Origin: Flavobacterium supellecticarium
GTDB taxonomy: Bacteria; Bacteroidota; Bacteroidia; Flavobacteriales; Flavobacteriaceae
NCBI RefSeq assembly: GCF_004801375.1
Contig: NZ_SSNZ01000001.1
Location: 930,001-994,000, forward strand
Reading direction: 5' to 3'
Length of the DNA: 64,000 nt
Shown here: piece after piece, positions 16,391 through 24,296 of the stretch
How the letters are laid out: the number at the start of each line of letters is the position of its first letter
Numbering within the stretch: the first letter of the stretch is position 1
Notes under the pieces: generated by a model
The model's database searches: none
What the model saw: the letters and a program-made list of their open reading frames with translations, nothing else
Told to the model about the DNA's origin: nothing
Made by a program: the position numbers and the translations under genes

Positions 16391-16936
16391 TCATTGTCTT
16401 CCTATTATTGGATTAATTTTATTCCGCAACGTTTTCTCAAATACAGGCATTACCCAATCATAATTTTCAGGTGAAACTTTTATAGCACTTAAACGGAAAG
16501 TATAGTTTCTCATATTATCCCTTGCATTGAGCTTTAATGCAAATGTTGGTTTACCAAGTTCTTTGTAAATATGCTGATGAATTCTTCCGCCAATTTGTTT
16601 AGATTTTCCAATATAAATCGGAATCCAATCTTTAAGTTCCGAATGTTTAGCTATTCTAACTTTTCTTAGATTTGAAACGAAATGAGTTTTGTATTTAGTA
16701 TCTTCCCATTCATTTCGAAAATTATTAACCCAGCTTGTGAAATCATCGAATTTAGCATCATTCTTGATTTCTATTTGATAAACACCTGAATAGACAATAC
16801 TATTCCATGGAATTGTTGTAGCACAATTTTCAAGATTGAATTCGCAAATTTTTTCAAAATCTAAGGAATTTGCTAGAGAAGTTAATTCTGAGTTAAGTTC
16901 TCTTAACTTAACATTTATTAGTTCTAATTGATTCAT
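16391..16936 (-). CDS. GIY-YIG nuclease family protein
   Basis: A 181-residue protein with a helical N-terminus (1-40) followed by a GIY-YIG fold. It has SGVYQIEI (50-57) for the first strand, then an insertion of about 50 residues, IPIYIGKSKQIGGRIHQHI (105-123) with the YIG strand and catalytic-type Arg118, a Glu at 167-169 in VFEKTLRNKINP, and the following Asn-Pro. This set of residues matches an active nuclease. It is a lone gene between attC-like repeats, on the minus strand like the SIR2-like gene. The biological target is unknown. Confidence 0.78.
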   Translation of the reverse strand: MNQLELINVKLRELNSELTSLANSLDFEKICEFNLENCATTIPWNSIVYSGVYQIEIKNDAKFDDFTSWVNNFRNEWEDTKYKTHFVSNLRKVRIAKHSELKDWIPIYIGKSKQIGGRIHQHIYKELGKPTFALKLNARDNMRNYTFRLSAIKVSPENYDWVMPVFEKTLRNKINPIIGRQ

Positions 16937-16962
16937 ACGTTCAGGTTTGGTGACTTGTTGCT

Positions 16963-17062
16963 AACATTGTTTTATACGAAAATTTCCCCTTTTTCATTTC
17001 GTAAAAACTATATAGCTGTATTTTGTAAATCCACAAGAAAGCAATTTATACAGAACAAAGCA
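16963..17062. repeat. Dispersed repeat R2, copy 2
   Basis: About 95 bp similar to 1947-2045 (TTTTATACGAAA, ATTTCGTAAAAA, AAGAAAG, AATTTATAC in the same order). It lies immediately upstream of the GIY-YIG gene on its coding strand, next to a GTTAGC-type motif at about 16958. The remainder of the 17063-17205 stretch is AT-rich without a visible gene. Confidence 0.55.
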
Positions 17063-17205
17063 ATACGTGTTTTTACCTATTTTATAGACTACTAAATTTT
17101 AACGTAGTATACTAGAATTCGTAATAAAAATAGAAGGGAATAGCTTTATTTACGTAAGAAGAATAATGTAAATAGATATAATAAAAATTCTTTTAGCCCG
17201 AAAGA

Positions 17206-17308
17206 TGTCACAATCGAACACCTGGTGCCGCTTTTGTTGTATTTTAACAAGATTGGGGATGATATGACTATATTGTTTAGTATTATTAAGGCTTAATTAT
17301 TTATAACG
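17206..17308. repeat. Intergenic repeat block A, copy 3
   Basis: Third copy: ATCGAACACCTGGTGCCGCT then TTTGTTGTATTTTAACAAGA, followed by the AT-rich tail and TTATAACG. It shares TGTCACAATCG at its left end with copy 1. Confidence 0.85.
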
Positions 17309-17419
17309 TTCCGCGGCTATGCGACATAGCGGAGATAATGATAAATGTAATAAAAAATTGATGTTCATTGTATTTTCTAAAAAAGATAAACGAGCCATGG
17401 CGCGAAACTGCTTTTAGCT
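17301..17419. repeat. attC-like block B, copy 3
   Basis: Begins TTATAACG and ends CTGCTTTTAGCTG. Outer arms GTTCCGCGGCTATG (17308-17321) and CATGGCGCGAAAC (17396-17408) are nearly complementary. The left arm also folds on itself (CTATG-CGA-CATAG). The right half matches copy 2. The IS256 remnant begins directly after it. Confidence 0.5.
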
Positions 17420-17422
17420 GGT

Positions 17423-18597
17423 AGTGTTTCACTAACCGTGTAAGTATAAAAATAATGGGGTTTTAAAACCCCATTATTTTTATGTTTAATTTTAAATGTT
17501 ACACAGTCTTATGAAAAAAGAAGATTTATTATCGGAAGAGTTTTTAAAACAGTTTAAAACTGGAGAAGACCTAAATGGCTTTCTTGCCCAACTACAAAAG
17601 CGTGGATTGGAAGCTATTCTTAATCGGGAATTGGATTCTCATTTAGGGTATGATAAACATGAGAAATCCCCCTGTTCGAATTCTCGTAATGGTTTTTCCA
17701 AAAAGAAAATAAAAACCTCTTTTGGTGAATCAGAACTTCAGGTTCCCAGAGACAGAGAAGCTTCTTTCAATCCCATGATAATCCCTAAAAGGCAAAGTAT
17801 GGCTGACGGATTGGAAAATGTCATCATATCGCTTTATGCCAAAGGAATGAGTGTTAGCGATATTGAAGAACAGATAAGGGAAGTGTACAATTTTGAGGTA
17901 TCTACCTCTACTATATCAAGGATTACAGAATCGGTATCCAATGACATTGTTGCTTGGCAAAACCGTCCATTAGAACCTGTTTATTTAATAGTTTGGATGG
18001 ATGGTATCGTATTTAAAGTTCGTGAAAGCTCTAAGGTCATCAACAAGACCATTTATCTGGCTGTAGGCCTAAATAGAGACGGTAAAAAGGAAGTTCTTGG
18101 TATGTGGTTAGGCAAGAATGAAAGTGCCAGTTTTTGGTTGGGAGTATTAACGGATTTAAAAGCCCGAGGTGTGGAAGATATTCTCATTACTGCAACTGAT
18201 AACCTCAATGGCTTTACACAAACCATTAAAAACGTATTCCCGGAATCGCAAACACAAATCTGTGTTGTACATCAAATCCGGAACTCAGCCCGTTATGTAG
18301 TCTGGAAAGATAAAAAGGAGTTTTCTAAAGATATGAAACAGATTTATGATGCGCCAACCAAACAAGCTGCAAAAGGAGCTTTGGAAGATTTTGCCAGCAA
18401 ATGGAATCATAAATATCCTTATGCTGTTAAATCCTGGGAAGAAAACGGGGAGGAACTTACCGTCTTTTTTGACTTCCCGATTGAAATCAGAAAAATCATT
18501 TACACCACAAATCTAATTGAAAATCTTAATGGAAAAATTAGAAAATATACCAAAAACAAATTGTCATTCCCTACGGATGAAGCCGTTTTAATACATT
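17423..18597 (+). mobile_element. IS256-family element, right end missing
   Basis: The left end lies near GTGTTTCACTAACCGTGTAA (about 17423), followed by a 38-bp perfect palindrome and the transposase gene. The element stops inside the transposase C-terminus at about 18590, where rep-gene sequence begins. No right inverted repeat is present, so no target duplication can be seen. It should not be able to move on its own. Confidence 0.75.
17446..17483. terminator. 38-bp perfect palindrome at the IS left end
   Basis: ATAAAAATAATGGGGTTTT is followed directly by its exact complement. With GGGG/CCCC flanked by A and T tracts it should stop transcription entering the element from outside, a way insertion sequences limit transposase expression. 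Confidence 0.65.
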
Positions 18598-18599
18598 AG
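17511..18599 (+). pseudogene. IS256-family transposase, C-terminus truncated
   Basis: The start is placed at [11 protein letters not shown] (17511); a start at 17496 would add five residues. The mutator-type DDE residues are all present. In the numbering from 17496 they are Asp169 (VWMDGI), Asp235 (TDNLNGF) and Glu342 ([12 protein letters not shown]), with the usual [13 protein letters not shown] between. Normal members run about 35 residues further after SFPTDEAVL, whereas this one ends abruptly in IH and a stop. The last part is therefore lost at the junction with the rep gene. Catalysis might survive, but the missing end and missing right terminal repeat argue that it is dead. Confidence 0.85.
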
Positions 18600-19561
18600 G
18601 ACAAAACGGGACAAATAAAACGGGACAAAAACCTGTTTTTATTTCAGGAAATGGCTCTGACCTCAGCAATGATGAGGTTTTGAGAGCAAGGGCAAAACGA
18701 AAATTTATCACTCAAAGTATGATGCTAAGCCTAATGGATGTAGCAAAAGAAAAAGGTGATAACGAAAAACAGAAAAGCTATTGGAACAGTTACTATTGCC
18801 AAAATCGAGTAACAAGTGTTGATGGTCGTTTGTATGGTAACTACTGTAAAAACAGATTTTGTACTCTTTGTTGCAGCATTAGGAAAGCTGAAATTATAAA
18901 TAAATATTATCCGATTATTGAGCAATGGGAAACACCTTATTTCGTAACACTAACTATCAAAGCCTGTTCTGCTAATAGACTAAGGATAATGATTAAAAAA
19001 GTTATGCAGGGATTTCAAAGAATAAAGGACAGACACAAAAAGAACTATCTGAGAGGAAAAGGAATCAAACTAATTGGAGTTAAATCGCTGGAGTGCAATT
19101 TCAATCCGACAAAAAAGACTTATAATCCTCATCTACATTTGATAGTTGCCAACAAGGAAATGGCTGAAATATTAATTCAGAATTGGCTAAAATTATGGAC
19201 ACCAAAATTTGCCCAAAGACAGGCTCAGGATATGAGGGAAATTTTCAACGCTGAAACAGGATTGATAGAGATTATTAAGTATGGAAGCAAAATATTTACT
19301 GAACCGGATATGAAGAAAAAAGGCGATAATGCTTCTTATCAAATCTATGTTTCGGCTTTAGATAATATTCTAACTGCTATGAAAGGAATCCGAATTTTTG
19401 AACGTTTCGGATTCAATAATGAAAAGAGGGAAGAAATCATAATTAAAGAACCTCAACAGGTTGTAAAATATGAAGAATGGGAATTTAATCCACATCTCTT
19501 TGATTGGCAAAATACAGCCACAGCTATATTATCAAATTGCATGGACATTATTTCGCAATAA
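18593..19561 (+). pseudogene. HUH replication initiator (Rep), 5' end lost
   Basis: This is a rolling-circle type Rep. Counting from a TTG at 18680 it has 293 residues: a Cys cluster CKNRFCTLCC (56-65), motif 1 FVTLTIK (88-94), motif 2 PHLHLIV (150-156) with the HUH histidines, and motif 3 KYGSK (200-204) with the nicking Tyr201. Coding sequence in the same frame extends upstream to about 18593 ([19 protein letters not shown]) without ATG, GTG or another normal start, so the native start was removed by the IS256 junction. Translation could begin at TTG 18680 or ATG 18719. It points to a former plasmid or RC element integrated here. Confidence 0.75.
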
Positions 19562-19645
19562 AATAGAACTACTTAAACATGATATATGAACATCGTTTAA
19601 TATATTTATATTTTTAACCCTAATACTTGAATTATTAATAATCAG

Positions 19646-20440
19646 ATGATAAAAGCATCATTTATAGATATAAAGCGGAAAATCGAACAAAGTATTTATT
19701 CATCCAAGTCATCAATTCTGATATCGGTTGCTTGGTTTACAAATAAAGATTTACTCGGACAGCTAACTGATAAATTAGAAAGTGGTTGCAAAATAGAAAT
19801 AATAATAAGCGATCATATAGAGAATAGAAGATTGAACTTTAATAATTTTATAAGTAAGGGAGGGAAAGTGTATGTTTTGCCAACTTTTAGTGGAAAGTTT
19901 CTACATGATAAATTTGCAATTTTTGATGAAAATAAGTTAATAGCTGGTTCATACAATTGGACATATTCTGCTGAATATTACAATCACGAATTTATTATCG
20001 AGAGTGATGAAGTCCAACTTGTTAAACAATTTATTTTCCGCTTTTCTAAACTAAGAAAGATAGTCATCAACTATGACAAACAAGTAATGATAAGTCAAGA
20101 TGCCATTATTGATAAAACCAAAGAGGACGAATTCATACTTTTGGAAACAGAATTACATGATGAATTAATTGCTTCAATCGATAAATCAATCGACGCAGGA
20201 GCAAAAATACATAAGCCCACTATATTAAATCAAATATATAGTTATGGTTCGATAGGAGCAGCTAATCGCCTCATAAATGAAGGTACTGAAAAACTGCATT
20301 CAGGATTGATTAAAATGTTTGAAATAAATAGATTGGATCTCACAATTGAAAGCATAATCCTGAAGGAAAAATTTAAAGTGTTATTCAGTGAAGAAATTTT
20401 GTTAAAAGCTCGACAGCGTTTGGAAAAACTTAAAAATTAA
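19646..20440 (+). CDS. PLD-like nuclease (single HKD motif)
   Basis: This 264-residue protein has an N-terminal phospholipase D domain. LHDKFAIFDENKLIAGSYNW (86-105) carries His87, Lys89 and Asp94 plus the GSxN element. One HKD motif per chain implies an active dimer, as in Nuc and BfiI nucleases. The C-terminal half (about 130-264) is helical, with no known domain; its FILLETELHDELIASIDKSI region may be an effector or dimer part. There is no export signal. The next gene, a PD-(D/E)XK protein, starts 3 bp downstream, so they are almost certainly one operon. A defence role is inferred. Confidence 0.8.
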   Translation: MIKASFIDIKRKIEQSIYSSKSSILISVAWFTNKDLLGQLTDKLESGCKIEIIISDHIENRRLNFNNFISKGGKVYVLPTFSGKFLHDKFAIFDENKLIAGSYNWTYSAEYYNHEFIIESDEVQLVKQFIFRFSKLRKIVINYDKQVMISQDAIIDKTKEDEFILLETELHDELIASIDKSIDAGAKIHKPTILNQIYSYGSIGAANRLINEGTEKLHSGLIKMFEINRLDLTIESIILKEKFKVLFSEEILLKARQRLEKLKN

Positions 20441-20443
20441 ATT

Positions 20444-21805
20444 ATGCATATTATAGATCCAAAGGATATCAATATTCCTAATTATGAAGACCAAGATTTG
20501 AAATCAACCTTAGAATGGTTTCTTTCATTTATGAGTGAAGCACATTGGATGAATAGAAAAAAGAAGATTGAGGATTTTCTCCGATTCAAGCCTAAATCAG
20601 ATACAGCACCTTTATCTCAAATGCAATTTCTGTCTGTAAAAGATGATAGGATTGGATGGTATTTATACCTTGTGGATTCCTTATTGAATGATATTGTAAA
20701 GTATGAGCCCATTCAAGGTGCTCGAATTGTTCCAATTTTTAAACGATTTGGGATTGATTTGGAATTACTAAAAAGAATAGAAGGAGTTGAAGATAAAATT
20801 AAAAAGCTTTTAAAAAAAGAGAAAGCCCAGGCAGATGCAATTTTGTTTGAACTCTTAACTGCTTTAATTTGGGCAAAAAATAGTTGGGAAGTAAAGTTTT
20901 TGCCTGAAGCCAATACTAAAACACCCGATATATTTGCTCAAAAAGGAGATGACTACTGGTATGTTGAATGCAAAAGACTATCTCAGAATTCTGAATATAG
21001 TATAAAAGAAAGAGAGAAATGGTTAAAAATGCTAAACACTATCAAATCAGAATTGGTATTTAATAATATCCTATTAGAAGTCGTTTTCCATGTTGAGTTA
21101 AACACCTTAAGTGATAATTTTTTATTTGAACAATTATCCGGAAAATTATCTGAAATGGCTACTTCTTCAAAAGATATATCTAATGAAATTTGGGATGTTA
21201 GAGTTTCGTTTGTCAATATTGAAGCTATTAATCAACATTTAAAAAATTATTATGTTAAAAATGGTTCTAATCAATTAAAATATTTGATAGGTGGAAAAAA
21301 ATCTGATACGGGCTTCTCAGCAGGAATAGATGGTAAACTGTTTTCAATTGGAGAAAATCTGTGGGTGAATTTATATATTGATAGTATAAGTCATGCTTTT
21401 GGTGTGAGTTGGAAATGTGATGCGTCATCTTCGATTGAAACTAAGGCGAGAAGTATTTGGAATCAAGTAAAATCTGCGACAGATCAATTTCCAATTGGAA
21501 GTAAGGCAGCAATACATGTAGGATTGGAAACTCTTGACGGAACAGAAGTAGAACAAGTTAGATTTGAGAAAATCAGAAATTCGATGATGTCTTTTGATAT
21601 TAAAGATAAAAATGTAAAAGTTTTGTATTGTCATTTTTTTCAATCTTATGCTCCAGTTGATCAGATTTATGTAATTGATGAAACTATCAGTAGATTTTTT
21701 GCAGAAACTCCACTACGAAACTATCCATTAGAACATGATTTTCTAATTGTACCTCGTGAAGATGTTACGGCGCAAGATTTTCATTGGCTAAGAGAACATC
21801 CTTAG
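20444..21805 (+). CDS. PD-(D/E)XK nuclease-like protein
   Basis: A 453-residue protein without a recognised family name. Residues 131-180 contain a convincing restriction-nuclease core: Glu136 on a helix (ILFELLTALIWAK), Pro161-Asp162 (TKTPDIFA) and Glu175-Cys-Lys177 (YWYVECKRL). The N-terminal 120 residues are helical, and the C-terminal 270 are mixed alpha/beta without known motifs. It is tightly coupled to the upstream PLD nuclease gene (3 bp gap). Two different nuclease folds in one operon, next to a restriction-modification locus, suggest a defence module. Target and trigger are unknown. Confidence 0.7.
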   Translation: MHIIDPKDINIPNYEDQDLKSTLEWFLSFMSEAHWMNRKKKIEDFLRFKPKSDTAPLSQMQFLSVKDDRIGWYLYLVDSLLNDIVKYEPIQGARIVPIFKRFGIDLELLKRIEGVEDKIKKLLKKEKAQADAILFELLTALIWAKNSWEVKFLPEANTKTPDIFAQKGDDYWYVECKRLSQNSEYSIKEREKWLKMLNTIKSELVFNNILLEVVFHVELNTLSDNFLFEQLSGKLSEMATSSKDISNEIWDVRVSFVNIEAINQHLKNYYVKNGSNQLKYLIGGKKSDTGFSAGIDGKLFSIGENLWVNLYIDSISHAFGVSWKCDASSSIETKARSIWNQVKSATDQFPIGSKAAIHVGLETLDGTEVEQVRFEKIRNSMMSFDIKDKNVKVLYCHFFQSYAPVDQIYVIDETISRFFAETPLRNYPLEHDFLIVPREDVTAQDFHWLREHP

Positions 21806-21915
21806 TATTGTAATAGCTTTTGTAGGCTATATCTTTTTCATATAAGCTGTTAAAAACTGTTGGTTAAATTGTTTGGTTAACCGTTTGCTTTTCCTTTCCT
21901 TTGTTCATATATTCG

Positions 21916-21933
21916 CATACTATAATTAGCATA
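21916..21933. promoter_or_regulatory. Controller-type operator upstream of methyltransferase 1
   Basis: The 18-bp sequence CATACTATAATTAGCATA occurs here and, exactly, at 26020-26037. It is a dyad (ATACTA-TAAT-TAGCAT, one mismatch) of the kind bound by small XRE controller proteins. It ends 4 bp before the GTG start of the methyltransferase, so binding would block or activate that promoter. Confidence 0.75.
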
Positions 21934-21937
21934 AAAA

Positions 21938-23161
21938 GTGAAGGAAAATTCAAATTTAAAACGTGATGTAACGTTCATCGATTCAAAAATATCTTCAATT
22001 CAAAGATGGTTTCCCTATTTAGAAGGTTTTGCTGAAGACTTTGTTACAAATTCTATTAATCATCTAAATATTAAACCTAAATATATTTACGAACCGTTCT
22101 CAGGAAGTGGAACGGTTCCGATATATGCTTTAAAAGAGAAAATAAGATGTCATTACGATGAGGTAAATCCTTTTATGGTTTCGCTTACTGAGACAAAGCG
22201 ATCAGTATTATCCCTAAATAAAAAAGATAAAGAAAGACTTATAATAAATCTTAAAGAAATTTTAGTAGAATATAAAGCTAAAATCGAAATGTCTCAGCCT
22301 TGTAATGATTTGGATGAAACTTATAAAAATACTTTTTCTCCAAGTATATATTTTCATGAATCTACTTATCAAGACGTTTTAAAATCAAAAACATTTCTCA
22401 ATAAATATAAAGGGTTAGAGTTTGAACTTTTAAATATTGCTATGTGTGAGGCACTTCTCCCATCTTCTCTTTTAAAAAGAGCTGGAGACATCCGATTTAG
22501 AAGAACTCCGAATGAAATAAAGCAAATCACTAATTTTATAGATAGAACAAAAAAAAATCTCAACAATATAATTGAAGATATAGAGAGCATCTTTGAGTTT
22601 GAAACTGATTTTGAAAGTATTGACTTTTCATATAATTCGAAACATTTCAAAAATGATTTAGAAGGCAAAATTGATTTTACTTTTACAAGCCCTCCATATT
22701 TAAATGGTACGAATTACATCAGGAATACTAAACTTGAGTTATGGTTTACCGGCAGGCTAAAATCCAAAAAGGATTTGATTTTTTTCAGACAGGAAGTAGT
22801 TACAGCGGGAATCAATGATGTTACAACTATAAAAAAAGAGATGATAATTCCGTTTATTGAGGAATCGTTGAATGATAAATCCTTATGGTATGATAGAAGA
22901 ATACCAAAAATGGTGAGAGATTATTTCTTTGACATGAAAATTGTTTTTGAAAATATATATAAGTACACAGTAAAAGGAGGTTACTTTTGCATTGATATTG
23001 GAGATTCTATTTATGGTGGAATTCATATACCAACAGATAAAATTTTTATCGAAATCCTGAAAGAATTAAAATTTAGTATTGAGGAAGTAATCATACTTAG
23101 AGAAAGAAAATCAAAAGATGGTTCGCCATTAGAACAAATATTAATTGTATGCAAAAAGTAA
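21938..23161 (+). CDS. DNA amino-methyltransferase 1 (SPPY type)
   Basis: A 407-residue enzyme that uses S-adenosylmethionine to methylate the exocyclic amino group of A or C in DNA. Motif I YEPFSGSGTVPI is at 51-62 and motif IV TSPPYLNG at 250-257, in the order I to IV of the beta/gamma-type classes. The middle (about 100-240) should hold target recognition. It starts with GTG right after the operator; no in-frame ATG fits the fold. It overlaps methyltransferase 2 by 13 bp. Two methyltransferases in tandem are typical of systems with an asymmetric site, one enzyme for each strand. Confidence 0.85.
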   Translation: MKENSNLKRDVTFIDSKISSIQRWFPYLEGFAEDFVTNSINHLNIKPKYIYEPFSGSGTVPIYALKEKIRCHYDEVNPFMVSLTETKRSVLSLNKKDKERLIINLKEILVEYKAKIEMSQPCNDLDETYKNTFSPSIYFHESTYQDVLKSKTFLNKYKGLEFELLNIAMCEALLPSSLLKRAGDIRFRRTPNEIKQITNFIDRTKKNLNNIIEDIESIFEFETDFESIDFSYNSKHFKNDLEGKIDFTFTSPPYLNGTNYIRNTKLELWFTGRLKSKKDLIFFRQEVVTAGINDVTTIKKEMIIPFIEESLNDKSLWYDRRIPKMVRDYFFDMKIVFENIYKYTVKGGYFCIDIGDSIYGGIHIPTDKIFIEILKELKFSIEEVIILRERKSKDGSPLEQILIVCKK

Positions 23162-24291
23162 GTAATCCAACTATTGAAAGTGAGTTTGATAGATTTTTAA
23201 TTGAATTGCCTTTCAAAGAATTTCCTTATTCTAAAAGGAATTGGGGAGATCCGCTTCATTCATTGTGTTCATTTTCAGGTAAATTGAAACCATCTTTAGC
23301 TCATCACTTAATTAATAAATTTACTTCGGAAGGAGAAAAAGTATTTGATTTTTTTAGCGGTTCAGGAACCGTTCCTTTCGAAGCGTCATTGCAATCAAGG
23401 ATTTCTTTTGGATTAGATATTAACCCTATTGCAGTAGCAATATCAAAAGGTAAGGTAGGGATTCCAAATGAGGTAGATTGCATGAATATCCTTTTAGACT
23501 TAAGAAATCATATTGATAACTTCATTCTTCAACCAACTGTCATTGAAAAAGCAGGAGCTTTTGGATTCAATAAAACTTTAATAGAATACTATCATGAAAA
23601 TACATTCGCAGAAATTTTAAAAGCGAGAGATTTTTTTCTAAATTATCCTAATAAAAATGACTCCTATTATTTGATTTTAGGCTCGTTATTACATATTCTT
23701 CATGGGAATAGACCTTATGCCTTAAGCCGAAAAAGTCATCCAATAACACCTTATGCTCCGACTGGAGAATATGAATATAAAAGTCTACATGAAAAGCTTT
23801 CAGATAAAGTATTTAAGGGATTGAAAACAAACAAGAGTGAAGGTTTTAATAGAGGTAATATCTATCAAGGAGACATTATGAAAAACTGGAATGAAGATAT
23901 TAAAGATGTTAATGCAATCATTTCCAGCCCGCCTTTTTTTGAATCTACAAAATTCTATCTCACTAATTGGATTAGAAGTTGGTTTATGGGTTGGGAGAAT
24001 GAAGATTTTGAATTAGAAAAAGAAGCCTTTATTGAAACTAAACAGAAAAAGAGTTTCGAATTATATAATGAAATTTTTGTTCAAGCAAAAGATAGATTAA
24101 CAAATAATGGGATTATGATTTTGCATTTAGGTAAAAGTGATAAAAAGGATATGGGCGAAATTATTCTACCCATTGCAAAAAAATATTTCCAAACTGCTAA
24201 ATTATATAATGAAGATGTTTCTATGGTTGAAAATCATGGTATGACCGATAAAGGTTCTGTCAATGTACATCAATACATTTTAGCTCATTAG
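23149..24291 (+). CDS. DNA amino-methyltransferase 2 (SPPF type)
   Basis: This 380-residue partner of the preceding gene has motif I VFDFFSGSGTVPFEA at 65-79, an acidic Asp90 in GLDINPIAVA for AdoMet ribose binding, and motif IV ISSPPFFES at 258-266. SPPF differs from the common SPPY/DPPY but keeps the aromatic that stacks on the flipped base. It overlaps methyltransferase 1, so they are translationally coupled. It ends 5 bp from the convergent HNH endonuclease gene. Confidence 0.85.
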   Translation: MQKVSNPTIESEFDRFLIELPFKEFPYSKRNWGDPLHSLCSFSGKLKPSLAHHLINKFTSEGEKVFDFFSGSGTVPFEASLQSRISFGLDINPIAVAISKGKVGIPNEVDCMNILLDLRNHIDNFILQPTVIEKAGAFGFNKTLIEYYHENTFAEILKARDFFLNYPNKNDSYYLILGSLLHILHGNRPYALSRKSHPITPYAPTGEYEYKSLHEKLSDKVFKGLKTNKSEGFNRGNIYQGDIMKNWNEDIKDVNAIISSPPFFESTKFYLTNWIRSWFMGWENEDFELEKEAFIETKQKKSFELYNEIFVQAKDRLTNNGIMILHLGKSDKKDMGEIILPIAKKYFQTAKLYNEDVSMVENHGMTDKGSVNVHQYILAH

Positions 24292-24296
24292 ACTTA

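Noticed and set aside
14811..17308. CRISPR array
   Set aside because: The three repeats are about 1 kb apart with genes between them and lack regular spacers; no cas genes are present.
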